From Cellulomonas sp. (GTDB taxonomy: Bacteria; Actinomycetota; Actinomycetes; Actinomycetales; Cellulomonadaceae), in contig NZ_JAGIBD010000006.1 of assembly GCF_017744555.1 (NCBI RefSeq), positions 1 through 64,000 on the forward strand: a stretch of 64,000 nucleotides of DNA, in the 5' to 3' direction. The notes under the pieces are model-generated. The model did no database searches. It had not been told where the DNA came from and was given only the letters and a program-made list of their open reading frames with translations. A program made the translations under genes and the position numbers. This document shows positions 26,858-35,085 of this stretch, in pieces. Position 1 is the first letter of the stretch. The number at the start of each line of letters is the position of its first letter.

Positions 26858-27319
26858 TCAGCGCCGCTCTTCGCGCTGCTTGCACTCCACGCAGAGCGTG
26901 GCCCGCGGGAACGCCTGCAGACGCGCCTTGCCGACCGCGCGGCCGCACGACTCGCACGTGGCGAACGTGCCCGCCGCGATCCGGCCGAGTGCGCGCTGAG
27001 TCTGCGCGAGCAGGTCGCGCGTGTTGTTGACCAGCGTGAGCTCCTGCTCGCGCTCGAGTGCCGACGAGCCCGAGTCCGCCTGGTCGTCGCCGGCGCCGTC
27101 ACCCGAGTTGCGCAGCAGGTCGGACAGCTCGGCGTCGGCCGCCGCGAGCTCGCCGGTCAGCCGGTCGATGTCGCCCGTGAGCTCGTCCGCGATGTCCTTG
27201 ACCTCGCGCGCGGTCCACGGCTTCTCGCCGTCCCGCACCGGGAACTGCCGCACGAGCTTGGACAGCTCCTTGGCGTCGACCGTCGCTGCGACGGCACTCA
27301 GTGAGTCGTTGATGGCCAC
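26858..27319 (-). CDS. TraR/DksA-type C4 zinc-finger protein
   Basis: A 153-residue protein with a helical hairpin (about 30-115, ELTGDIDRLTGELAAADAELSDLL) and a C4 zinc finger with Cys122, Cys125, Cys143 and Cys146 (CESCGRAVGKARLQAFPRATLCVEC). DksA-type proteins enter the RNA polymerase secondary channel, but actinobacterial members of this set are poorly characterised. Start GTG at 27319. It has its own promoter (27352-27380) and a palindrome at the -10 region, and is separated from wag31 by a strong terminator. lspA and the RluD-type gene follow closely, then dnaE after 120 bases. Confidence 0.88.
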   Translation of the reverse strand: MAINDSLSAVAATVDAKELSKLVRQFPVRDGEKPWTAREVKDIADELTGDIDRLTGELAAADAELSDLLRNSGDGAGDDQADSGSSALEREQELTLVNNTRDLLAQTQRALGRIAAGTFATCESCGRAVGKARLQAFPRATLCVECKQREERR

Positions 27320-27342
27320 GACCGGGCCCCCCTAGTCCTCGA

Positions 27343-27354
27343 AGTCACGTGACT
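27343..27354. promoter_or_regulatory. Perfect palindrome overlapping the DksA-type gene promoter
   Basis: AGTCACGTGACT is a perfect 12-bp inverted repeat that overlaps the last bases of the -10 hexamer and the expected transcription start. A protein bound here would block the promoter. No regulator can be named from the sequence. Confidence 0.5.
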
Positions 27355-27380
27355 CTAAACGGGCAATCTGCATCGCACAA
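27352..27380 (-). promoter_or_regulatory. Sigma-70-type promoter of the DksA-type gene
   Basis: On the minus strand TTGTGC (27380-27375) and TAGAGT (27357-27352) are 17 bases apart, a good fit to housekeeping hexamers of actinobacteria. The start codon lies 32 bases downstream of the -10. Confidence 0.6.
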
Positions 27381-27414
27381 CACACCACGCCGGGTGAAAC
27401 CCGGCGTGGTGTGT
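27380..27414. terminator. Strong hairpin terminator after wag31
   Basis: ACACACCACGCCGGGT (27380-27395) pairs perfectly over 16 bases with ACCCGGCGTGGTGTGT (27399-27414) around a GAA loop, 41 bases after the wag31 stop. It closes the division gene cluster. Confidence 0.88.
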
Positions 27415-27455
27415 GCGTCGTGACCTGCTCGGACGTCGCCGACGAGGGCGAAATC

Positions 27456-28124
27456 TCAGAGGTTCTGCCCGTCGCCCACCGGCTGCGCCTGACCGGAGCG
27501 CGGCGGCAGGGCGTTGCCCCGGTTGTCCAGGTCGCCGAGGAGGTTCTCGAGGTAGCTCTTCAGGCGGGTGCGGTAGTCACGCTCGAACACACGGAGCTCG
27601 TCGATCTTGCGCTCGAGGAGCGAGCGCTCCTGCTCGAGCTGGCCGAGCGTGCGCTGCGACGTCTCCTCGGCCTCACGCACGATGCGGTTGGCCTGGCTCT
27701 TCGCCTCGCCGATCAGACGGTCGGACTCCTCCTGGCCGCTGCGCACGTAGTCGTCGTGCAGCTTCTGCGCGAGCGCCAGCATGCCGGTGGCCGACTCGGG
27801 CTCGTTCGCACGCGAGGGCGTGGGTGCCACGGGAGCGACGACCGGCGGCGCCACGGGGGCGACCGCGGCGGGCACCGGCTCGGGCGCGGGCTCCGGCTTC
27901 GGGGCCGGTGCGGCCTGCTGCGCACCCGCACGGCTCAGCTCGGCGATGCGGCGCTCGGCCGCCGCGAGCTTCGTCTTGAGGTCCTCGTTCTCGTTCTGGA
28001 GCTCACGGAGGGTGTTGACGACCTCGTCCAGGAAGTCGTCGACCTCGTCCTGGTCATAGCCCTCGCGGAACTTGGTGGCCTGGAACTTCTTGTTCAGGAC
28101 CTCGTCTGCGGTCAGCAGTGCCAT
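27456..28124 (-). CDS. wag31: Polar growth coiled-coil protein DivIVA/Wag31
   Basis: A 222-residue DivIVA. The N-terminal lipid-binding domain is MALLTADEVLNKKFQATKFREGYDQDEVDDFLDEVVNTL, then a first coiled coil to about residue 70, an Ala/Pro-rich linker (about 75-120) and a long C-terminal coiled coil (LALAQKLHDDYVRSGQEESDRLIGEAKSQANRIVREAEE onward). In actinobacteria it marks curved membrane at the poles and directs cell-wall growth. ATG at 28124 is chosen over the upstream 28133 because it gives the family N-terminus and has AGAGGTG upstream. It is the last gene of the dcw-side transcript. Confidence 0.95.
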   Translation of the reverse strand: MALLTADEVLNKKFQATKFREGYDQDEVDDFLDEVVNTLRELQNENEDLKTKLAAAERRIAELSRAGAQQAAPAPKPEPAPEPVPAAVAPVAPPVVAPVAPTPSRANEPESATGMLALAQKLHDDYVRSGQEESDRLIGEAKSQANRIVREAEETSQRTLGQLEQERSLLERKIDELRVFERDYRTRLKSYLENLLGDLDNRGNALPPRSGQAQPVGDGQNL

Positions 28125-28264
28125 CGTCGTCACCTCTGTCGGTCGAGCTCTCGGTCAGGGCGGCGGCAGTGTTCCTGCGACCGTCTCGGATCACCGTAGC
28201 GGACAATCTTCGGGCAGTCCGCCCCGCTCGACACGAGGTCAGAGGTCGCGAGCGGACGGATCGG

Positions 28265-28549
28265 TCAGAGCCTCCCAAGCACGGACAGGAGCACCGAGCA
28301 CAGCAGGATCAGCACGAAGAACGCGAGATCCAGGCGCACGGAACCGATGCCGACCGGAGGCAGGAACCGCCGCAGCAGGCGCAGCGGCGGGTCGGTCACG
28401 GAGTACGTGACCTCGGCGATGACCAGCGCCACACCACGTGGCCGCCACTCGCGCGCGAAGAACTGCACCCAGTCCAGCACGAGCCGGACGAGCAGCAGCA
28501 AGAAGAACGCGAGGACGACGAAGTACAGCAGCGACCAGACGAGCTGCAC
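28265..28549 (-). CDS. YggT family membrane protein
   Basis: A 94-residue protein with two hydrophobic helices (LLYFVVLAFFLLLLVRLVLDWV and VRLDLAFFVLILLCSVLLSVL) around the family motif TDPPLRLLRRFLPPVGIGSVRLD. YggT proteins sit between sepF and divIVA in many Gram-positives and are linked to division or osmotic tolerance. GTG at 28549, three bases after sepF. Confidence 0.93.
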   Translation of the reverse strand: MQLVWSLLYFVVLAFFLLLLVRLVLDWVQFFAREWRPRGVALVIAEVTYSVTDPPLRLLRRFLPPVGIGSVRLDLAFFVLILLCSVLLSVLGRL

Positions 28550-28552
28550 GCG

Positions 28553-29044
28553 TCAGCTCTGGTTGAAGAAGCCTGCGCGCGTGGCGGGCTCGGCGGTGGG
28601 CGTGGCGTCGCCGGCGACCTCGACGTGCGCGGGCGAGAGCAGGAAGACCTTGCTGGTCACGCGCTCGATGGCACCGTGCAGCCCGAAGATCAGACCCGCG
28701 CTGAAGTCGACCAGGCGCTTGGCGTCGGCGTCGTCCATGTCCGTGAGGTTCATGATGACCGGGGTGCCCTCGCGGAACGCCTCACCGATCTTGCGCGCGT
28801 CGTTGTAGGAGCGCGGGTGGATCGTGGTGATGCGGCGCAGCTCGCCGGTGTGGGCGGGCGCGGGCACGGCCACGGGAGCCGGGACGGCCGACCGGGCGGG
28901 GCGGTGCAGCGGCGTGACCTGGGCCTCGTACTCGTGCTCCACGGTGGCCTCTCCCCCGTCGTACTCCTCGAGGTACTCCTCGTGCTCCGACCTGTCGTCG
29001 GCCAGGCCGAGGTACAGCATCGTCTTGCGCAGCGCTCCGGCCAT
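28553..29044 (-). CDS. sepF: Cell division protein SepF
   Basis: A 163-residue protein. The N-terminal amphipathic helix for membrane binding is [16 protein letters not shown], an acidic linker follows, and the SepF core is at about 75-150 ([58 protein letters not shown]). SepF links FtsZ to the membrane and is essential in actinobacteria, which lack FtsA. ATG at 29044. pgeF ends 176 bases upstream; the yggS gene usually found between them is absent. Confidence 0.95.
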   Translation of the reverse strand: MAGALRKTMLYLGLADDRSEHEEYLEEYDGGEATVEHEYEAQVTPLHRPARSAVPAPVAVPAPAHTGELRRITTIHPRSYNDARKIGEAFREGTPVIMNLTDMDDADAKRLVDFSAGLIFGLHGAIERVTSKVFLLSPAHVEVAGDATPTAEPATRAGFFNQS

Positions 29045-29220
29045 CGGTTCGCTCCCTCCCCGGATCCGCTCCGGACTCCCCCGGAGCCCGGACCCGGACC
29101 GGCGGACCACCGGCTGGGGCGGGGACGGGCTCCCTCTGCCGAGCACGCTAGCAACGGGGGCGCCGGACCACATCGCGACACGCCCGACACTCGCGCGCGT
29201 CACCTGCACGGACGGTCGGC

Positions 29221-29964
29221 TCAGCGCTCCGGCGGCCGGACGACCGCGCCGAACCGGCCCGTGACGGACGACCGGCGGAACGAGAAGAGGTCGTCGTCCG
29301 TGAACGTGTCGCGCGTCGAGACGGACACCCGGCGGACGCCCTCCTGCTCGAGGATCGCGCGCACGCCCGCGGGGAGGTCGAGCGACGGCGTGCCCCACGA
29401 GGTCGTCGACCACGTCGCCGGGACCACCGCCGCGACCTCCTCGCGCAGCTCGGCAGGGACCTCGTACGACGCGCCGGCGATGGCGGGACCGACGGCGGCC
29501 CGGATCCGGTCGGTCGCGGCACCCCGTCCGACCATCGCCTCGAGCGTGGCCTGGACGACCCCCGCGACGAGACCGCGGCGACCCGCGTGCACGGCGGCGA
29601 CGACGCCCGCGACGGGATCGGCGAGCAGCACGGGCACGCAGTCGGCCACGACCACCGCGACCGCGAGGTCCGGGGACACCGAGACGAGCGCGTCGACCTC
29701 GGGCGGCTCCGCGGGCGGCGCCTCGACCACGGCGACCGCCCGGCCGTGCACCTGCCGTCCGTACGCGACCGGGGCACCCGCCCAGCGCTCGACGCGGGCC
29801 CGGTTGTCGCGCACCGCGGCGGGGTCGTCGCCCACCGCGACACCCAGGTCGAGCGACGCGTACGGCTCCCGGCTCACGCCTCCGGCGCGCGTGGTGAACC
29901 CGGCGCGGACGCCGGGCCCGAGGTCGACGAGCTCCACCGGGAGCTCGTCGTCCCCGTATGCCAC
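29221..29964 (-). CDS. pgeF: PgeF/YfiH-type purine nucleoside oxidase (laccase domain)
   Basis: A 247-residue multicopper-like protein of the YfiH/CNF1 fold. The zinc/copper ligands His73 (YGRQVHG), Cys109 (VVADCVP) and His126 (AAVHAGRRG) are present. Such proteins oxidise or phosphorylyse purine nucleosides, and E. coli YfiH (PgeF) edits peptidoglycan precursors carrying L-Ser, which fits its place after ftsZ. The GTG start at 29964 overlaps the ftsZ TAG stop by one base, so it is translationally coupled. Confidence 0.92.
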   Translation of the reverse strand: MAYGDDELPVELVDLGPGVRAGFTTRAGGVSREPYASLDLGVAVGDDPAAVRDNRARVERWAGAPVAYGRQVHGRAVAVVEAPPAEPPEVDALVSVSPDLAVAVVVADCVPVLLADPVAGVVAAVHAGRRGLVAGVVQATLEAMVGRGAATDRIRAAVGPAIAGASYEVPAELREEVAAVVPATWSTTSWGTPSLDLPAGVRAILEQEGVRRVSVSTRDTFTDDDLFSFRRSSVTGRFGAVVRPPER

Positions 29965-31214
29965 TACTTGAGGAAGTCCGGGACGTCGAGGTCGTCGCGC
30001 TCGCGTCGCGGCGCCTCGTCGGTGAAGATCCGCGGGACCTCGAGAGCACCTGTGATCGGCGTCGGCTCGGCCTCGGTCGACAGGAACGCCGGCACGTCGG
30101 GCTGGGCCGGGCGGGCCGCGGCGAGCGACGCGACGGGCACGACGTCGTCGTCCGGGTCGAGGACGGGGCGCGGCGTCGGCAGGCGCGGCGCCTGGGCCGG
30201 CGGGACCACACGGGCCGTCGCACCGCTGATCTGGCCGAGCGCGCGGGCGTCCCGGCGGACGACCGGGGAGCCGCCGTCGAACCCAGCGGCGATGACCGTC
30301 ACGCGGACCTCGTCGCCGAGGGCGTCGTCGATGACCGCACCGAAGATGATGTTGGCCTCGGGGTGCGCCGCCTCCTGGACGAGCCGTGCCGCCTCGTTGA
30401 TCTCGAACAGCCCGAGGTCCGACCCGCCCTGGATCGAGAGCAGCACGCCGTGGGCACCGTCGATGCTGGCCTCGAGCAGCGGCGACGAGATCGCCATCTC
30501 GGCGGCCTGGACGGCACGGTCCTCGCCGCGCGCGAACCCGATGCCCATGAGAGCGGAGCCGGCACCCTGCATGACGGACTTCACGTCGGCGAAGTCGAGG
30601 TTGATGAGGCCCGGGGTCGTGATGAGGTCGGTGATGCCCTGGACGCCGGACAGCAGCACCTGGTCGGCGGAGTGGAACGCGTCCAGCACCGAGACCGAAC
30701 GGTCGGAGATCGACAGCAGGCGGTCGTTCGGGATGACGATGAGCGTGTCGACCTCGGCGCGCAGCGCCTCGATGCCCGTGTCCGCCTGGACCGACCGGCG
30801 GCGGCCCTCGAACGTGAACGGCCGCGTGACGACACCGATGGTGAGCGCGCCGAGCGAGCGCGCGATGCGCGCGACGACGGGCGCGCCGCCGGTGCCCGTG
30901 CCACCGCCCTCGCCCGCCGTGACGAAGACCATGTCGGCGCCCCGCAGGACGTCCTCGATCTCCTCCTTGTGGTCCTCGGCAGCCTTCTTGCCGACCTCGG
31001 GGTCGGCGCCCGCGCCGAGGCCGCGGGTCAGCTCGCGGCCGACGTCGAGCTTGACGTCGGCGTCCGACATGAGCAGGGCCTGGGCGTCGGTGTTGACGGC
31101 GATGAACTCGACACCCTTGAGGCCGACCTCGATCATGCGGTTCACGGCGTTCACGCCGCCGCCGCCGATACCGACGACCTTGATGACCGCCAGATAGTTC
31201 TGGGGAGCTGCCAC
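29964..31214 (-). CDS. ftsZ: Tubulin-like cell division GTPase FtsZ
   Basis: A 416-residue FtsZ. The GTP-binding G-box is [15 protein letters not shown]; the N-terminus ([27 protein letters not shown]) and the T7 loop region ([14 protein letters not shown]) are typical. A disordered linker follows residue about 320, and the tail ends [10 protein letters not shown], the conserved actinobacterial C-terminal peptide that binds SepF. GTG at 31214 follows GAGAGG. A promoter is predicted at 31321-31348, so it can be transcribed apart from ftsQ. Confidence 0.97.
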   Translation of the reverse strand: MAAPQNYLAVIKVVGIGGGGVNAVNRMIEVGLKGVEFIAVNTDAQALLMSDADVKLDVGRELTRGLGAGADPEVGKKAAEDHKEEIEDVLRGADMVFVTAGEGGGTGTGGAPVVARIARSLGALTIGVVTRPFTFEGRRRSVQADTGIEALRAEVDTLIVIPNDRLLSISDRSVSVLDAFHSADQVLLSGVQGITDLITTPGLINLDFADVKSVMQGAGSALMGIGFARGEDRAVQAAEMAISSPLLEASIDGAHGVLLSIQGGSDLGLFEINEAARLVQEAAHPEANIIFGAVIDDALGDEVRVTVIAAGFDGGSPVVRRDARALGQISGATARVVPPAQAPRLPTPRPVLDPDDDVVPVASLAAARPAQPDVPAFLSTEAEPTPITGALEVPRIFTDEAPRRERDDLDVPDFLK

Positions 31215-31306
31215 GGTGGGTGCCTCTCGTTCTGTGCCGGTCGTGGTCGGTCGCGGGTCCGACCACGGGCCCTGCCGCGACACGCCGCGGCGGGGTTCAA
31301 CCTTCA

Positions 31307-31348
31307 CCCTCAGGTTGAGGGTTATAGTTATGTCAGGTGCGCTGTCAG
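31307..31348 (-). promoter_or_regulatory. Predicted ftsZ promoter with downstream hairpin
   Basis: On the minus strand CTGACA (31348-31343) and TATAAC (31326-31321) are 16 bases apart. Directly downstream, CCCTCA and TGAGGG (31307-31321 in plus coordinates) form a short inverted repeat at the expected transcript start. The ftsZ start codon lies about 100 bases further. Strong ftsZ promoters in the ftsQ-ftsZ gap are common in actinobacteria. Confidence 0.55.
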
Positions 31349-31432
31349 TGCGTGACGCTAGGTGGGCTCGCGCACCGGATCAACGACCGCGCCGCGCGTG
31401 TCTCCAACCGGGTCCGAAATCGCCCGTCGGGC

Positions 31433-32494
31433 TCACCGCGTGATCGGCAGCCGCGGCGCCGAGACGTCGAACACCCTGGCCCCCTCGGTCGCGGGCGACG
31501 CCCGCAGCGTGCCGAGCACCGCGATCTTCAGGGGTGTCTCGACCGCGCTCCCCCAGTCCACCTCGACCCCGTCGCGCAGCATCATCGTCACCCGGTCCTG
31601 CGTGTGCGCGGACACCGAGGCGACCTGCGCGAGCAGGTCGGCCGGCAGCTGCTGCAGCACGGTGAGGACCGCGCGGAGCGCGCGCTTGTCCCCCACCGGG
31701 ACGTCGACCACGGGCAGGCCCTCGGGTGCGGCGTCGACCCGGCCGACCTGCACGCCGTCCATGTCGAGCAGCGCGAAGCCCGGGCCGGCGCCGTCCTGCG
31801 CAGGCTCGGGCACCGCCGCGACGGGCTCGCGCGCCACGAGCACGACCGTGAGCCCGTGCGGCCAGGCCCGGGTCACGCGCGCCTCCCGGACACCCGGGAC
31901 CTCCAGGACCCGGTCGCGCAGCCCGACGGTGTCGAGCCGAGGCAGGGGCGTGCCTGCGTGCTGGTCGACGGCCGCCAGTACCTGGTCGACCGCGACGACC
32001 GTGCCGGCGCCGCGCACCTCGACCTCGCCGGGCTCCAGCACGAGCACGGGCGAGAGGAAGAGCAGCCAGGCCACCGCGGCCACGGCCGCCGCCGCGCACG
32101 CCGTGAGCACGACCTTGCGGCGCGCGACCGTACGGCGCGCCTTCGCCCGCTCCGCGAAGCGGGCGACGGACGTCGTCGAGACGACGGGCGGACGGACCGG
32201 ACCGCCTCGCCCGCCGGTGTAGGTGGTCACCGCCCGGCCGAACGGCGTCGGCGCGGTGTCGGTCGAGACGGGGACGGCCGCCCGCGGGCGAGCGGCCCCG
32301 CGCCGGGCCTCCGGCTCCGCACGCGGGGACGGACGAGCCGGCGTCGGCACCGACCGCACCGGCGGGGCCGGGGCGGGACGACGCGCCGCGGTCTCGCTGT
32401 CCGGGCGCGGCGCGCCGGTGTCGGCGACCGGACGCGGACCTGCCGGACGCTCCGGCTGCGGCACGCGCGGGCGCGGCGGCCGGGACGGGCTCAT
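31433..32494 (-). CDS. ftsQ: Cell division protein FtsQ
   Basis: A 353-residue bitopic protein. A long Pro/Arg-rich cytoplasmic region (1-125) precedes one transmembrane helix (about 130-150, KVVLTACAAAAVAAVAWLLFLSPV), then a POTRA domain (LEPGEVEVRGAGTVVAVDQVLAAVDQHAGTPLPRLDT) and the FtsQ beta domain (VREARVTRAWPHGLTVVLVAREPVA). It bridges cytoplasmic and outer parts of the divisome. Its ATG at 32494 overlaps the murG-murC stop by four bases. The cytoplasmic part is unusually long and proline-rich. Confidence 0.92.
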   Translation of the reverse strand: MSPSRPPRPRVPQPERPAGPRPVADTGAPRPDSETAARRPAPAPPVRSVPTPARPSPRAEPEARRGAARPRAAVPVSTDTAPTPFGRAVTTYTGGRGGPVRPPVVSTTSVARFAERAKARRTVARRKVVLTACAAAAVAAVAWLLFLSPVLVLEPGEVEVRGAGTVVAVDQVLAAVDQHAGTPLPRLDTVGLRDRVLEVPGVREARVTRAWPHGLTVVLVAREPVAAVPEPAQDGAGPGFALLDMDGVQVGRVDAAPEGLPVVDVPVGDKRALRAVLTVLQQLPADLLAQVASVSAHTQDRVTMMLRDGVEVDWGSAVETPLKIAVLGTLRASPATEGARVFDVSAPRLPITR

Positions 32495-35085
32495 GACGTG
32501 CCCTGCTCCGCCGCTCGACCGAGCTCGTCCAGCACGACCGGGGCCAGCGCCGTCACGTCACCGGCACCGACGGTCAGGAGCAGGTCCCCCGGTCGGGCCG
32601 CCTCCGCGACCGCACGCGCGGCCGCCTCGCGGTCGGCGACGAAGACGGCCTTGCCGGGCGTCGGCACATGCTCGACGAGGAGCCCGCCCGTGACGGTCGG
32701 GTCCGGGTCCTCGCGCGCTGCGTACACGTCGGTGACGACGACGACGTCCGCGAGGTCCAGCGCGCGTCCGAACTCCGCGGCGAACGTCCGGGTGCGCGAG
32801 TAGAGGTGCGGCTGGAACAGCACGAGCACGCGCCCGTCGCCGACGACCGACCGCGCGGCGCGCAGCAGCGCCGCGACCTCCGTCGGGTGGTGCGCGTAGT
32901 CGTCGACGACGCGCACGCCCGCGACCGTGCCGCGGTGCTCGAACCGACGGCCGGTGCCGCGGAACCCGCCCAGCGCGGTCGCCGCGTCGTCCGCGTCGAC
33001 TCCGAGCCGCCGGGCGGCGACCCAGGCGGCCGCCGCGTTCAGCGCGTTGTGCTCACCGGGCACCGCGAGGCTGACCTCGACGCTGGCGTCCGACGCCTCG
33101 AGCGGCACCAGCCACCCGTCGCCCGACGACCGCAGGGCGCCGACCCGGACGTCAGCGTCGGCCGACGTGCCGTACGTGACGACCTCGACGTCGCGCGTCG
33201 CCAGGTCGTCGCGCACCCGGTGGACGAGCCGGGCCGCGCCCTCGTCGTCGGCGCACGCGACGAGCAGGCCGCCCGGACGCACCCGACCGGCGAACGCGAC
33301 GAACGCGTCCTCGAACGCCTCTGTCGACCCGTAGTGGTCCAGGTGGTCGGGCTCGACGTTCGTCACGACCGCGACGAGGGGGGCGTACGCGAGGAACGAG
33401 CCGTCGGACTCGTCGGCCTCCGCGACGAACGCCCGGCCGGCGCCGTCGCGGCTCCCACCGAGCGGTCCCTCGTCGGACAGGACGGTGCCGCCGATCGCGA
33501 ACGACGGGTCCGCGCCGGCGTGCAGCAGCGCGGTCGCGACCATCGCGGACGTCGTCGTCTTGCCGTGCGCGCCGGCGACCGCGACCGCGTCCCGGTCGGC
33601 CATGAGCGCGGCGAGTGCCTCCGAGCGGTGCAGGACGCGCAGGCCGAGGGCGCGCGCGCGGGCCAGCTCGGGGTTGGTCTCGCGGACCGCGGACGACACG
33701 ACGACCGTGTCGACCCCGTCGACGAGCGCGGCGTCGTGCCCGACGTGGACCGTGACGCCCGCGTCCCGTAGGCCCGGGAGCGCGGGCCCGTCGGCGGCGT
33801 CCGAGCCGCTCACCGCGAGTCCGCGCGCTGCGAGCAGCGCCGCGACCGCGGACATCCCGGCACCGCCGACACCGACGAGGTGGACGCGCCCGAGCGCCGA
33901 CAGCCCGGACGGGGCCGGAGCAGGCTGGGGCTCGGTGGGCGCCGGGACGGCGGGCAGCTCACGCTCGACGAGCGCCGCGACCCGGGCGGCCCCGTCGCGC
34001 ACGCCCACGCGCGCGGCGGCCGCCGCCATCCGTGCGCGCGTCTCCGCGGCGGTGTCGCCGACAAGCAGCACCGGCACGTGCGCGCGGACCCAGGCGGCGT
34101 CGAGCTCGTCGTCCTCCACGAGCAGGCCGCCGCCCGCCGCGACGACGGGCCCAGCGTTGAGCCGCTGCTCGCCGTTGCCGATCGGCAGCGGGACGTAGAC
34201 CGCGGGGATGCCCAGGGCGGCGAGCTCGCTCACGGTGCCCGCACCCGCCCGACCGACGACCACGTCGGCGACCGCGAGCGCCAGATGCATCTCCGCGAGG
34301 TACTCGAGCACGTGGTACCGCTCGGCGCCCGGTACGCCGTCGAGCGCCGACCGCACCGCGTCGGCCTTGCCGAGGCCCGTGAGGTGCAGCACCTGGGCGC
34401 CCTCGGCCAGCAGCTCGGGCGCCGCGCCGGAGATCGCGGTGTTGATGCTCACCGCGCCCAGCGAGCCGCCGAACACCAGGAGCGTCGGGAGCGCGGGATC
34501 GAGGCCGAGCAGCGCCGCGGCGGACCGGCGGGTGCCGTCGGCGTCCGCCTCGCGTGCCGCGAGCAGGTCGGCGATCGACGCGCGCAACGGCAGCCCGGTC
34601 AGCTGGGCACCGCGCAGGCGGGTCGCCGGGAACGTCACCGCGACCGCCTTCGCCCACCGTGCGCCCACCCGGTTGGCGAGGCCCGCGCGCGTGTTGCCCT
34701 CGTGCACGACGATCGGGATGCGCCGCCGCCGGGCGGCGAGGTACGCCGGGGTCGACACGTAGCCGCCGAAGCCGACGACCACGTCCGCCCCCGACTCGGT
34801 GATCGCCCGGTCGGCGGCCCGGACCGCGGCGCGCAGCCGGCCGGGCAGGCGCAGCAGGTCGACGCTGGGCCGGCGCGGGAGCGGCACGCGCGGCACGACC
34901 GCGAGCGGGAGACCGCGCTCGGGCACGAGCCGCGCCTCGAGACCCTCGGACGTCCCCAGGACGGTGAGGCGGACGTCGGGCCGCCGGCGCAGCAGCTCGT
35001 CGGCCACCGCGAGCAGCGGGTTGACGTGCCCGGCGGTGCCGCCGCCCGCCAGGAGCACCGACCCAGACGTGGGCGTGTCAGCCAC
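32491..35085 (-). CDS. murG-murC: Fused MurG glycosyltransferase and MurC ligase
   Basis: An 864-residue single frame. Residues 1-375 are MurG, which adds GlcNAc to lipid I at the membrane (LLAGGGTAGHVNPLLAVAD, VVGFGGYVSTPAY, VHEGNTRAGLANR, VFGGSLGAVSIN, GRAGAGTVSEL). Residues 399-864 are MurC, which adds L-Ala to UDP-MurNAc (VHLVGVGGAGMSAVA, P-loop GAHGKTTTS at 505-513, ESDGSF, PDHLDHYG, DDYAHHPTE, FQPHLYSRT). A proline-rich linker (about 376-398) joins them. No stop and no ATG, GTG or TTG in frame lies in the linker. GTG at 35085 overlaps ftsW by eight bases. I know of no such fusion as a standard architecture. Confidence 0.9.
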   Translation of the reverse strand: MADTPTSGSVLLAGGGTAGHVNPLLAVADELLRRRPDVRLTVLGTSEGLEARLVPERGLPLAVVPRVPLPRRPSVDLLRLPGRLRAAVRAADRAITESGADVVVGFGGYVSTPAYLAARRRRIPIVVHEGNTRAGLANRVGARWAKAVAVTFPATRLRGAQLTGLPLRASIADLLAAREADADGTRRSAAALLGLDPALPTLLVFGGSLGAVSINTAISGAAPELLAEGAQVLHLTGLGKADAVRSALDGVPGAERYHVLEYLAEMHLALAVADVVVGRAGAGTVSELAALGIPAVYVPLPIGNGEQRLNAGPVVAAGGGLLVEDDELDAAWVRAHVPVLLVGDTAAETRARMAAAAARVGVRDGAARVAALVERELPAVPAPTEPQPAPAPSGLSALGRVHLVGVGGAGMSAVAALLAARGLAVSGSDAADGPALPGLRDAGVTVHVGHDAALVDGVDTVVVSSAVRETNPELARARALGLRVLHRSEALAALMADRDAVAVAGAHGKTTTSAMVATALLHAGADPSFAIGGTVLSDEGPLGGSRDGAGRAFVAEADESDGSFLAYAPLVAVVTNVEPDHLDHYGSTEAFEDAFVAFAGRVRPGGLLVACADDEGAARLVHRVRDDLATRDVEVVTYGTSADADVRVGALRSSGDGWLVPLEASDASVEVSLAVPGEHNALNAAAAWVAARRLGVDADDAATALGGFRGTGRRFEHRGTVAGVRVVDDYAHHPTEVAALLRAARSVVGDGRVLVLFQPHLYSRTRTFAAEFGRALDLADVVVVTDVYAAREDPDPTVTGGLLVEHVPTPGKAVFVADREAAARAVAEAARPGDLLLTVGAGDVTALAPVVLDELGRAAEQGTS

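Noticed and set aside
33885-33975. A separate start for murC out of frame (GTGAGC near the linker)
   Set aside because: The GTG is in another frame that gives a low-complexity shadow and does not lead into the MurC Rossmann motif; the in-frame reading has no start codon in the linker.
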